Assembly: GCF_017591425.1 (NCBI RefSeq)
Contig: NW_024465885.1
Span: 42,775,001 to 42,839,000, forward strand
DNA from: Ochotona curzoniae
Taxonomy: Eukaryota; Chordata; Mammalia; Lagomorpha; Ochotonidae
DNA length: 64,000 bases
Direction of reading: 5' to 3'
The notes under the pieces are model-generated. The model did no database searches. It was not told where the DNA came from and worked only from the letters and a program-made list of their open reading frames with translations. Position 1 is the stretch's first letter. The number at the start of each line of letters is the position of its first letter. Made by a program: the position numbers and the translations under genes. Shown piece by piece: positions 13,245 to 25,200 of this stretch.

Positions 13245-16200
13245 CAACCTGCCAATCACGTCAGGCAGAACCCCCTGATTCCCCCACCCACTCCTTCGCC
13301 ACACCTTGGGCTCTTCTGTCATCGTGCTTTGATATAGTGGGGCAGAGGGAAGGGGCTTCAGGCTGCGTCTCCGTGGGTTGGACCCTGAGAGCTGCTCTTC
13401 CAGACAAGACTCCCTGGCTCCGGGATGTGGCTGTCCACCCTGGCCATGCTTCAGAGAGAAGGCGTTTCCATCCTTCTGGGTCCCAACTCAATGGATTGTG
13501 TCCTCCATTGTCCCTTTCACATGGGCGTGGAGACCACCTGGTTCAGTGCCTTCTGGGCCAGGCCCCTTTTCTTCTTCCTGCAGGCTGACGGGGCAGGAGG
13601 TGGCGGGCTGCTGCGCATTTGAACTGGCTCCGAGTGGGCAGGAGCAAAACACTGACTAGGAGACGCACAGAAGAGTGAGAGGCCAGGGAAGGGGGTGTCC
13701 TCTTTTCCAGATAGCCTGAGATGGTGTAGAGGCCTTCGCAGGGAGTGCTGTCTGGGCGGGAGGTTCCACACCGTGCAAGGACTGAGGGCCTGCATCCATG
13801 GCCTGGGCTGGTTCACACCCGTGGTGCTGGAAAAGATTGGTTTCTCTCCGTTGCACTCCAGAATTCCAGTATCTGACTCACGGGAGGTAATGGGAGCCAG
13901 CTCAGGCTGACCTGGATTCCCCAGGGAGCCTGCAGATTGATGTCTTTGGCCACTAGCAGCTCAATGAGGGCCTGTGTCTGAAACAATACACCAGGTGACA
14001 CAGAAAGCTGAGCCGAGGGCCATGCCTCCTGCCCCATGTACCTCATGGGGTGTGGCTACAGGTGCGCATGCTGTGAAGAAAACAGGCTGTGGGCACCCTG
14101 GCGGGAGTCGCCACCCTCTAAGTCAGTGTCATCTGTCTGTCAGACATGGACACTGCTGCTAATTAAGCAGCACCAGTGTCAGAAGCACACAGGCTGCATC
14201 GTCAGGTCGTGACATCTGGTGGTGTAGCTTCCGCCCAGGCTACAGACAGGTGGAAACTTACATTCTGATGCCTGGGCTGCTTTTGCCAGGTTCCACATTT
14301 GGGCTTGGCAAGCAGTGTACCAGCCGCTTAGGTGCTGAGGGAAGGGCTGGTGAAAACGCAGATGCTCTTGTATCGTCAAGGAAGTGGCAGGTATGTTTCT
14401 GTGGAAGGCCCGTGATTTGTTGTTGTGCAAGAGGGACAAATTGTGGTCAGACTTCTGAGCTGTTGGGGGATGCCCAAGTGGTCACAGTCTTTATTCTGAT
14501 AACAAAAAAACAGTTATTCAAAAAATTGCATATTTGATCATTTTTCTGGGTTTGCCAATTGATGAAACAGAAAAGAATTTCCAATCAGAAAAGAGTATGT
14601 TTTCTTCTTTTTTTCATTTGAATATTTTTGGAAAGGTAGATTTCACAGAGAGAAGGAAAAAGAGAGATCTTCCATCTGTTGCTTCATTCCCCAATTAGCC
14701 GCAGTGGTTGGAGCTAAACCGAACCAAAGCCGGACTCCGGAGCTTCTTCCCGGTCTCCCGTGGGTACAGTGGCCTGAGGCCTTGAGCAGTCCTCCTTTGC
14801 TTTCTCAGGCAGAGATGGATCATAAGTGGAGCCATGATCCAGTGTCCATATGGAGTGCTGGCACCACATGGTGGAGTATTAGCCTCCTGTGCCACCATAC
14901 TGGCCCCAAGAGAGAAATATTTTCTTTATGCTTTATGATTTCCCCATACAGCCAGCACCAGATTTAATTACTTTAGTTGTGATTGATATTTTTTCTTTTG
15001 AGAAAATAGAGAAAATAAAATCCCTGTGTTTTATACCATCCTCCATCCTCCTGCTGTGATACCCTCTGGCCCCCGTGGGTTGCTGCCCAGCAGGCGAGCA
15101 GAACATAGCATTGCAAACCAATGTTTGAGATAAATGTCTGTGCTGGCCAGACAGCTGGGTGCCTGGCTCTGGACCCTGGGTTAGGTGTGGTTGTCTCCAC
15201 AGAGCCCAGCACCTGACTCGCTAGCTCCGAGTCAGGTGCCAGGTGGTAGGGAAGAGGATTAGAATTAGCCCACAGGGATGCAAATGTGGTGGTGACGTGA
15301 TTTTATTTAGTTGCAATTATTTGCAGTGTCCTGGAGCCATGTTGCCAATCTCTATTCCAGACGTGCAGAAGTAGTGGGAGTTCACAAGTAGGTGTAGAAA
15401 CCGTGCGTGTAAAGTGTTCCTGGGAAGTTTTTGAATTTAAAAAAAATTTTTTTTAGAAGTTTTATTTATTTTATTAGAAAGCAGATGTACAGATCTTCCA
15501 TCTGATGATTCACTCCCCAAGTGGCCGCAACGGCGCTGATCCAAAGCCAGGATCCAGGAACTTCTTCCGGGTATCCCACATGGGTGCAGGGTCCGGCACC
15601 CATATGGGATCCTGGCACATTTAAGGCGAGGACCTTACCCATTACCCTACCGCGCTGGGCCCTCCTGGGAAATTTTTAAATCACCCATTTCTCCGTCAAG
15701 AGTGGCCGACCACCTGTGCTGTGACAGTGTTCCTGTTTTTGGAGATTTCAGACATATCAGGCAGAGGTGGGGTGTGTGTTGCTCACCTCCCAGCCCTGGC
15801 TGGCCCTTACCCAGGGATCCACACTCTGTGCACCTGCTCTTGGCAAAGAGTGTGACCACTGGAGCGTCACTGTGATCTGGTTGGCCAGAGACTGGATCGT
15901 ATCTATGGTCTGATTGGTCAGGGGTGAAATCATAGGTGTGATCTGATTGGCCAAGGGGTTAATCCATTGTGTGGTCTGATTGGCCAGAGACTGGATCATA
16001 AGTGAAATGTAATTGGCGAAGGGCAGAGCCACACTCACACTGGAGTTGAGGCGTTTTCCAACAGCTATATCTTCTATGCTAATCCAAGTCATTTTTTTTT
16101 AAACGAACAAATCGTTAATGCTTTTTACACTGGTCATCCAATCTCCTTCCATTCGTCCTCTCGAGTTTGTAATTTTGCAGCAAGCAGGAGTGAAGAAATG

Positions 16201-19200
16201 TAGGTTCATTTGATTTTTTTAATTTTCAGGACGGGAGAGTCCAGGGTGCTGAAGAGAGAGCCATCTGCCCGTAGGTGGCAGATGATGGTCGGGGGTAGGG
16301 GGGAACTTAACTTCCTGGCACCCCTATGCCCTGGCCCTGTGCCTGGGCAAATTCACCTCCTTGCCATTGTCATGATGGGGTCACACCCTGGGGTTTCTTT
16401 GCAGAGGGCCCCATTTGGATCCCTGCCGACCACCCCACTGCCCATGCACTCTCTCCCTTGGGATCCTGTGATGGTTGACTGGGTCTCTGTTGCCTCTCAG
16501 TGTGGCTTTGGAGATGCAGTGATGGTGAGGGCTTGGTCCCAGAGCCTAGGCCAGGCTGCCCAAGTGTGAGCTCAGGGACTGCCCCTTCCTGCCCCCTGTG
16601 CTCCTGAGGGAAGATTCTGTTTCCCCACCTGCAGAATGGGGCTACTGGTGGTACCCACTGGTAGCATTGGCGGGAGGGCTGCATGGGTTTCAGTCTCTTA
16701 CCACCCCTAAAATGCAAACTGCTAAGTGCTGATGAGTGAATGAATGAATTGAATGAATGACATTTCTTTCACCCGGGTGCCCTTGAGAGTGCCCCACCTG
16801 CCAGCGGTATCTCGGACTCCTTGTGTGTGTGGACCTGGGGACTCCCTGTAACTATGGTTGGCACCTGCACAGTAGCCAAAACCCTTGCTCTCCCGCTCTG
16901 GGGACACCACCTGCACGGCAGCACGCACACTCAGAGAATACTGTCCAGTTATAAAGCAATAGAGGCAGCACCGGGGAACTAGACTGTCGCCTGAGTGCTA
17001 AATGACCCTGATGAGTCCGTACACCTGCAGTTTGTGTTAGAGGCAACCAGCAAAGGAGCGTGCGTGCGTGAGCCAGGGCTGTGCGCCTTCGCCGTGAGCC
17101 TCGCTGGGACCGTGGAGCGGTAACTTCCTGTCTCTCGGCCCGGCAGGATTTCTCTGGAAGACCTGAGCCCCAGCGTGGTGCTGCACATGACGGAGAAGCT
17201 GGGCTACAAGAACAGTGACGTGATCAACACTGTGCTTTCCAACCGGGCCTGCCACATCCTCGCCATCTACTTCCTCTTGAACAAGAAACTTGAGCGCTAT
17301 CTGTCAGGGGTAAGCTGAACCGGGAGGGAGTTCTCTCTTTTTCCTGTGGTGGAAAAAAAGAATACACAACAAAATAGCTCTGAGACCCTCCAGGGTATCT
17401 TGCTAGCTGACACTTAATCACCCAGCTAAGGTGAGACTGAGTTTCCAGAAGGTGGTTAAAGTGGCAGTAAAACCTGCTTCTCAGGTAGCGATCTTTCTGG
17501 AATGTTCTCCCACAGAGGGAAGTCTTTTGTGTGGGCTGCAAGCCTCTTTTGCCCTCAGCCTCCCTGCTGTCTTTTGAATGTGCTTGCGTCTCTTAGCTCT
17601 GGGGACTGTTGGTCGTATTCAGCTCTAAAGCCTGGCACGCCAGGTGGGTGTCTGGCACAATAGCTAGGACGTAGCTTGGGGTGTCCATTTCCCATATTAG
17701 GGTGCCAGGGTCCAAGTCCCAGCTCTGCTTCTAATCCTAGCTTCCTGCTCATGTGCATCCTGGGAGGTGATGGCTGCTGATGAGCTGGTACTTGGCCCAT
17801 GCCATCCATGGGGAAGCAGTGCGTGGAGTTCTGGGCTCTGGGATTTATCCTGGTCCAGTCCTAAATGTTGTAGGTATTTGGGGAGTAAACTGGTGTATGG
17901 AAACTTTATGTCTGTCTCTGTCTTTATAATAAATTAAGAAGCTAAAAAAAAGTACAGAATATAAGAAAGCCACTATTTGAATTAACATGCCCAGCTTAAA
18001 ACCAACTAACAAACAAAAAAACCAAGATGCTTGAGGCCAGCACTGTGGCGGTGCAGATTCATCCGTGTCCCATTCAGCCTGTGGGTGGGAAGGTTTGTGT
18101 CCGAGTCCTGATGTGTGAGCACAGGTGGGGGTTCTGCAACCTGGGTTGGGCAGTGGTATCCTGACATCCTGTCCCCATAGTCATTCTGGTTCCTGGTAGG
18201 GGAAGTCAGCATCTCCCAGAACTATCTGGTGTTGACGGAATCATCTTTCTTAAAATGCATTCTGCAGAGAAATCTGGGGTCTTGGTCTGTCTTCTGTGGA
18301 TGTTATTGAATTCCACAGAGTACGTACTTTATACAGAATAGAGGCTTGTCTGCCTCGTGGTGCTGGAGGCTGAGAGTTGAAGAGCTTGGTGCCAGCACCT
18401 GCTCAGGCCTTCTGGGGAGGACTCCTCACTGCATCAGAACGTGACAGAAGGCAAAAGAAAGCTAGAGAAACAAAGGTGCTGTTTGAAAAGTTTTCTGAAA
18501 GTTATACTTATTTGAAGGAGACATAGAGGTCTTCCATCTGCTGGTTCATTCCCCAGGTGCTTGAATTAGCTGGGAATAATCCATGCTGCAACCAGGAGCC
18601 TGGAGCTCCACCCCAGGTCTCCAGTGTGGGTGGCAGGGACCCATGTATGTGAGCCTTCACCTGATTCCTCCCAGAAAGCTGGGAATGGAAACAGAGCCAG
18701 GACTGCAAGCCAGGGACCCTGACTGGGGATGTGTACCCCCCCAAGAGACACCTTAACTGCTAGGCCACACACCTTTCTTGGAACCTGCTTTCCTTACCAC
18801 CCAAACATACTCTCAAGAATAAATCCACTCCCTAGAAGACCAAATTCTTATAGAATGACTTTAATCCATTCGCCAAGAGTCCTCATGACCTATGACCTCT
18901 CATTAGCCTCGTCAGCACTGCTATATTGAGGATTCAGTTTCCCATATCTGGCCTTTTGAGGAGTGCTTTGAAATCGCACACCTGGAGCAAAGACTGGACC
19001 ATTCTGCATACAGCTACACCTGCTTCTGCCCAGAACAGTGGGTACTGATCAGATAGAAGTGGAGGTCAGCCAGTGAAATGCAGAATTGGTAGGAAGCTCA
19101 TCTGAAACCTGGCTGAGTATTCACTTGCATGACCTTGATGTGACCTTGGCCCTATGGACCTTGTACCTGGAGATGCAATCATAATGTAATTGTCACCGCT

Positions 19201-22200
19201 AGGAAGACAGTTTGGTATCTAGAACTTGAGGACAACATCTGGAGGTTTTTTCCAGAGCTATTCACATGATAGCCCGACCCAGTGTATTACACAACTTGCC
19301 AAAAAACAGGCTTTGGGAGGGGCTGGCGTTGTGGCATAGTGTGCTACTTCTGATGCCAGCATCCTACATGGGCGTCGGTTCATGTCCTGATGCTAGACTT
19401 CCTGGTCTGGCTCTGTGTCAATACACCTAGGAAAGCAGCAGAAGTTGGCCCAAGGACTTGGGTCCCTGCCATTCAAGTGGGGGAACTGTCTGAAGTTACT
19501 GACTTCTTCCTTGAGCCCGACCCTGCTCCAGCCAATTAGGAAGTTAATCAAAGAAAGAGCTCTCTCTCTCTCTTGCTTCCTCTGAAGTTCTGTCTTTCAA
19601 ATAGTTATTAAAAAAAAAAAAAACTTTTGAGATTTCTGGATTAGAAAAAAATTATGAAAATCCACCTGCAATTGAGGCAGAGATATCCCCAGGGGATGAG
19701 ATGGATGGGGTTTGTCTGATGTTGGCAAACAGGTTCAGTCAACCTCTAGAAACCATCGACGACTATTTATAAAAGCTAGTTAGATTTGTTCAGCTGTCAG
19801 GGTAGAAGTCCAGATGTTTCTAGAAGCTGATTCAGCTTTGGCTGTTTGCTAGATTTTGCTTCAGCAGAAAATTCTGCGCAGCACTGTTTGTTTTTTCTTG
19901 GTGAGCTACCAAAGAAAAGATGTGAGTGGACGCATTTTCAGAAGTGACGGATTTTGAAAATAAGAAGTGCTAATCCTGCCATGAGGGTGGGAGATCACCT
20001 TCCCTTCCCTAACACACCGTTCCCCGCCCCCCAGAAGAGGGTCTGCCTCATCTCCATGCTGCCATGTGGTGGAGGGGTGCCCAGCTTCCAGCACTGGGAA
20101 CCCTTGGAGAAAGCACTTAAGCCGTGGTTTGTGTTGTTTCATAATGTGCCAAGGAGAGCTCACACCACACAACCGCTCTCCGTTGTCATCCTGAGCAACT
20201 TCAGAGATGTCCTGGCCTTGAAGCTGCTTCTTGTTTTTCTTGTGTAGGAGCCTACATTGTGGATTTCTTTCTTATTTTCTTGTAAATTCTTAAATAAATT
20301 CGTGCCTAAATTAGTAGGCACCTGCTACCGACTTTCTCACGGCTAGGGGTTCCAGGCCGTGCCATTGGTGACAGCGCTGCTCAGCCCTTAAATGGATCTC
20401 ACGCAAAAGAGGGTCAGTACCCTGATTTTCTGTTTCAGATGAGGAATGTTCCAAAGACTAGTTTTTGCCGCATGTTTCTATGAAGCATCAGATTAACAAT
20501 TTCTCACGTTCAGTGAGTAATATTGCTACTTTCCTCAGTTGAAGTTCAGCAGTCATCCTGGCAGGACCAGTTCTTGGGGTGCTGACCAAGTAAGGGAGAG
20601 GGATTCTGGTTTTCTGGGCAGTTTCTCACAGTCCCATCCACGCTCCGGGTTAGACATTTTCCTCTTCCAGGACGTTGGAAAGCAAGTTCACAACTCGTCT
20701 CCAGCCAGGGAGATTGTCTGAAGCCCCTGCTGAGTTCTGACTTGTCTGGGTGTCTTGCCATCTGCCGCATGTCTGCTGCTCCGCTCTGCCTGGCACCAGG
20801 CTTCCAAGCCAAGTGTGGAGAACCTTCAGTGGAAGCTCAGCGCTCCAGCGGAAGCCGGAGGCGGGTTTTATTTTTCTGTGTCTGTCTGGCCTTTACCTCT
20901 TCGCAGCCACAGGATGCGCCTGGGCTGAGAACCCATACCTCTGACCAGTGACTTTTTTCCACCGGAGGGAGTGTGTCTCTGCAGGTGGCCACAGCTGTTC
21001 GTTTCGCTGCACGGTGTGTGCTGTCCCGGTTATTAATCTTATCAAACAACTGCTGACACCTGCGGTATGATGTTGAAATCCAACCTAATGAACCTCACAA
21101 TAAGTGGTGTGTTTGTTCCTCATCATTTTTTTCCCGTTTCTTTTTGTTTCCCCTTAAAATCCAAGAAATAGAGGTATTTTAAGTTGGAGACTGTAAGGGC
21201 ATGCCTTAACCATGTGTTGTTGAGAAGTGAATGAACCGGCTTCATTTTCTCTCTCTCCAGACAGCCCTGCAGCTCAGGTGTAGTTGTCCATCTTCCATAA
21301 GCTGTGTTATGAGTTGCTGTGGCTTTTGTTTGGTGGCATATGTGTTGTGTGCCTGTGTCCATGTGGCATTTTCAAATAAGCTAGCAGGCAAGATCGGTAG
21401 CCTATCTGGTGGCTCAATAAAGCAAGTTCTTTCTTGCTCACCTGTTTGGTTTTTACCTGTTTTTCTAGGTGTATTTATTTATTTGGAAGTTACAGAGACA
21501 TGGTGGAAGAAGAGAGAGAGCGAGATCCACTAATCTACTCCCCAAATGGTCACAAGTGCCAGGGTTGAGCAAGGCCAAAGCCAGAAGTTAGGAGCTTCTT
21601 CCGGGTCTCCCGTGTAGGCAGCAGAGGCCCATATGAGATGCCAGCATTCAAACCATGATTTACCCACTGTGTCACAGAGCTGGTCCCTGCTTTCATGTCT
21701 TTTTTTTTTTTTTTTTTAAGATTTATTTTATTTTTATTGGAAAGGCAGATATACAGAGAGGAGGAGAGACAGAGAGGAAGATCTTCCATCCGATGATTCA
21801 CTCCCCAAGTGAGTGCAATGGCCGATGCTATGCCAGTCCAAAGCCAGGATCCAGGAACTTCTTCCGGGTCTCCCACACGAGTGCAGGGTCCCAAAGCCTT
21901 GGGCCGTCCTCGACTGCTTTCCCAGTCCACAAGCAGGGAGCTGGATGGGAAGTGGAGCTGCCAGGATTAGAACCGGCAGCCACGTGGGATCCTGGTGCAT
22001 TCAAGGCGAGGACTTTAGCTGCTAGGCTACACCGTCGGGCCCGTCATATCTTAGAACAAATCCATTGCATGGGTAAAAAGAACTGAGGCCCAGCAGGGAG
22101 CAGTAACTGGCCATGGTCAGCTGGCCCTTTTCTGGCAGCACCATAACAGAAGTAGGGCTCTCCCGTGCTGTAGGCTGTGCAGGTATATGTGCCTATGTTG

Positions 22201-25200
22201 TGATTCACCAGTGTGCCAACCTTTTCCTGCACTTGATCAGCCAAGTGCTGGTTTAAAAGTTAATGACTGTTTAATGGATGTCTCTATTTGCTGAGAGTTT
22301 GGCCGTACTTTTTCCTCTTTTCCCTGGCAGAAATCCGATCTCCAGGATAGCGTCTGCTACAAGACCCAGCTCTACCAGATAGAGAAGTGCAGGGCAGCCA
22401 CAGAGCCCTATGAGGTGAGTGACCCTGGCCACGAAAGCAGAGCATGACCTGCAGAAAGGGGTACAGTGGGGTGGGGATGCCATTGCAAATGCCAACCAGA
22501 GAGGGTCCTGACCCGCCAGGGCCTGAGCAGGGTGGAGCGGAACTACAGGCCATGCCTGGGCTGTCGTAGGGATGGCAGGAGGAGAGGGTAGTGTGGGGAC
22601 CCTACCCATCCCTCTCCCCAGCCAGCTATCTAATATCTATAAGCCTCCTTGGCCTTGTGAAGGAAATTCACATGTGATGAGCCAGGAATGAGACTCCCCG
22701 AGGCTCAGGGCACAGGCCTAAGCATTCCCAGGTCTGGGAGAGCCCTCAACAAGATGTGCTGATTCTATGCCCAAGTCTGTCACTGCCCCGCCCCTCCTGC
22801 CTCACTCCTCTGCCCCGGCACCTTCATCCACATCCCCTACTGCCTGGCTCCAGCCTCCTGTCCGCTCTCCTGGACCCCCGCCAGGGCCTCCTCCCTGGGT
22901 ACCCTTGTCCCTGCAGCTGCTGCATGTTGTCTGCTCCATATGGCAGCCAGAAGTAGAGGCGCCTCCAGGGCTGCCACTGTGTCCAACCAATGTGGTTCTT
23001 GCCCCTGCTTTGTATTCCCGCCCCACTCCGCCCCTGCTTCTTGATTTTTCCTTAGCTTTGCTGCACGTCTGGCCACCTACACAGGCCCTTCCGTCTTGCT
23101 AAATGTTCTCCTAAATGTTCTCCCCACCCCTCTATCCCATGTCTTTTTAACTGCCAGGGTGCAGTCAGCTTATCAGGGCTCATACCACCTCCCAGCCTCT
23201 GCCCTGGAGCCCCCTCCCAACATCACCCCTCTTTTTCTGCTTCCTGGTACTTGTCCAATATGTGTTTTGCATTTCTTTGGGCATGATCTGAGGAATTTTC
23301 TCTCCCACCGTGGACTGAGATTGCAGAAGAGCTGGGTTCCTCTTGCCTCTTATGGAACCCCTGGCATCTTGCCGTGCCACATGGGCTCTGGGCACTTAGC
23401 AAATGTCTACTAAGGGGACAAATGTAGACCTTGGTCTGAGTCACAGAGGGCTGATAGAGCTGGGGCAAACAGGTGGAGAAGGTAGAAGGGCCAGGCTGCA
23501 ATTCTTGCTTGATGACCCTAGTGGCTCTGCCTTGAGGTGGGAAGGACCCCTCTGGGCACCCACAGAAGGTGGCCTCCACTCCCCTTTGGGGTCCAGAAGC
23601 TGCTGTTTTTGTCTTCCTGGCCTTTTGCGTTGTGTTTGATTCTTTTGGATCTTCTATAACAGTGGAGAGACTTGGCCACCCAGTGCCACTCTGCCCATGC
23701 CAGAAGCGGCCTCTCAGTGCTCTTGCAGGGGCCCAGAGTGTGCATCCTTGACCCAGTCCCACTGAGCTGTGTGTGACAGAGCCCCCAGCTACACACACCC
23801 TTTCTCTTCCCGTCACTTCTCTGGTGATAGCTTCCCTTGGTCTGAAAACCCATGGTGTGTACACGTTAAGTATGCATTGAAATACTTAACAGTTAGGATT
23901 TAAATAGGAACACTAATGGGCAAACAGCGGCTTCCATTTTCTAGAATCCATTTGCTTTCTCCAAACTACCATGATGTTTCTGCTAATTAAATTACAGCTA
24001 TTACCAGGTTATCTGATCTGTCTCTGTTGGAACCTAGAAAGTAGAGGGAGGCTCATTAGAAACAGCTTTCTGGGAAGTCTAGCAGGGTGGGGATGCCCAA
24101 CTTACAGGTAGAGCCCCCTCAGAGGTCCCTTCCCCCTCCACTGCCACTGCCCTGTAGGAGCCCAGGCAGCCGGGTGCAGGTGGATAGAAGTTTCTGGCAT
24201 ATGCCAGCTCACTGGGAGGGCGAGGCTCTGTAGCTCAGTGTCTGAGTCTCCTACCTCTCCTTCTGGCAAACATCAAGCTGTGCCAATAGCCTGTGTGTTT
24301 CTCTCCATTCTAGCTCTCTTTTTCCTGGGGGAACAGAGAGCCTGAATGGAGTTGCAAACACGCCCCTCCGGGGAATACAGTGTTGGGAGTTTAGGACTTT
24401 GCTGTTTGTGTCTGTCCAAGTGGGATGTGGCTTTCATCCAAGGTGCCAAGCAGATGCTTCTTGCTAAGAAAGACGGCCCTTCTGAGAGATGCAGGGGAGT
24501 AGCATAGGGGATGTCCAGGCAGAGCCATTGCTCTTTGTAAACTGGCTCATCAGAGATGAATGTGTAGGAGAATCTGCGCTGGAGGCAGTGGCAGTCGTGG
24601 TGGCATGTGGCATGAAGCATGGCCGGGGGTGAGGTGGGGTGGGCGCAGCTGCCTTCATCTGCCGGAGCCACTGGTGGTGATGCTGTGACCACTGAGAACT
24701 CTGTCCAGGCAGGCACAGCTCCAAGAACGACAGCAAGAAGGGCCGGGAGACAAGCATCCAGGATGCCATTGTTGGCCAACTCCACCTGAGAGCAGAGTGT
24801 GCTGGCAGATAGGAGCTGGGTCCTGGAGCTTTTAGTCCAAGCCCAAGGTGGTGGCTGGGGGCTGCGAGGTGGAGGGGGGCATCTGTCCCAGTCTTTGGAG
24901 GTGCTGCCTCACCCCAGGGTCTTCCCTCTCCTAGGTGCAAGTCCTCCTTCCAGTGCCCTTCATTTTTTTCAATACAGTTATTTATGTTTATTGGAAAGGC
25001 AGATTCACAGAGAGATGGAGAGACAGAGAAACAGCTTCCATTTGCTGATCCACTCCCCAGATGGTCACAGTGGCTGGAGCTGAGCTGATTCAAAGTCAGC
25101 AGTGTCTTTCCTTGTCTCCCACCTGAGTGCGGGGGCCTGAGGACTTGAGCAGTCCTCTGCCACTTTCTCAGACCATAAGAGGGGAACAGGCCACAAATTT

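Larger units (their letters stand above)
12619..17146 (+). other. HUNK: HUNK intron (about 4.5 kb)
   Basis: It contains a GT-rich tract (12893-13242), two antisense CSINEs (14605-14907, 15433-15662), the 33-bp CCAAT minisatellite (15871-16022) and a short TGAA microsatellite (16733-16762). The stretches 13250-14600 and 16080-17140 look single-copy with no recognisable feature. Confidence 0.85.
17310..22330 (+). other. HUNK: HUNK intron (about 5.0 kb)
   Basis: It contains sense CSINEs (17649-17955, 19316-19623), antisense CSINEs (18488-18770, 21464-21688, 21700-22042) and an old repeat near 18300-18445. The stretches 18780-19315 and 19630-21460 hold no repeat or ORF I recognise. Confidence 0.85.

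Noticed and set aside
12893..13322. His/Thr-rich ORFs on the minus strand
   Set aside because: They are translations of the GT microsatellite (CACACA gives His-Thr repeats).
15757..16092. Repetitive peptide with LANQIT-type units on the minus strand
   Set aside because: The 33-bp period is a multiple of three, so a repeat peptide appears automatically; there is no start context, splice evidence or domain.
23223..23864. 213-codon minus-strand ORF
   Set aside because: It overlaps an L2-like repeat in a HUNK intron, has low-complexity composition, no recognised domain and no splice partners.
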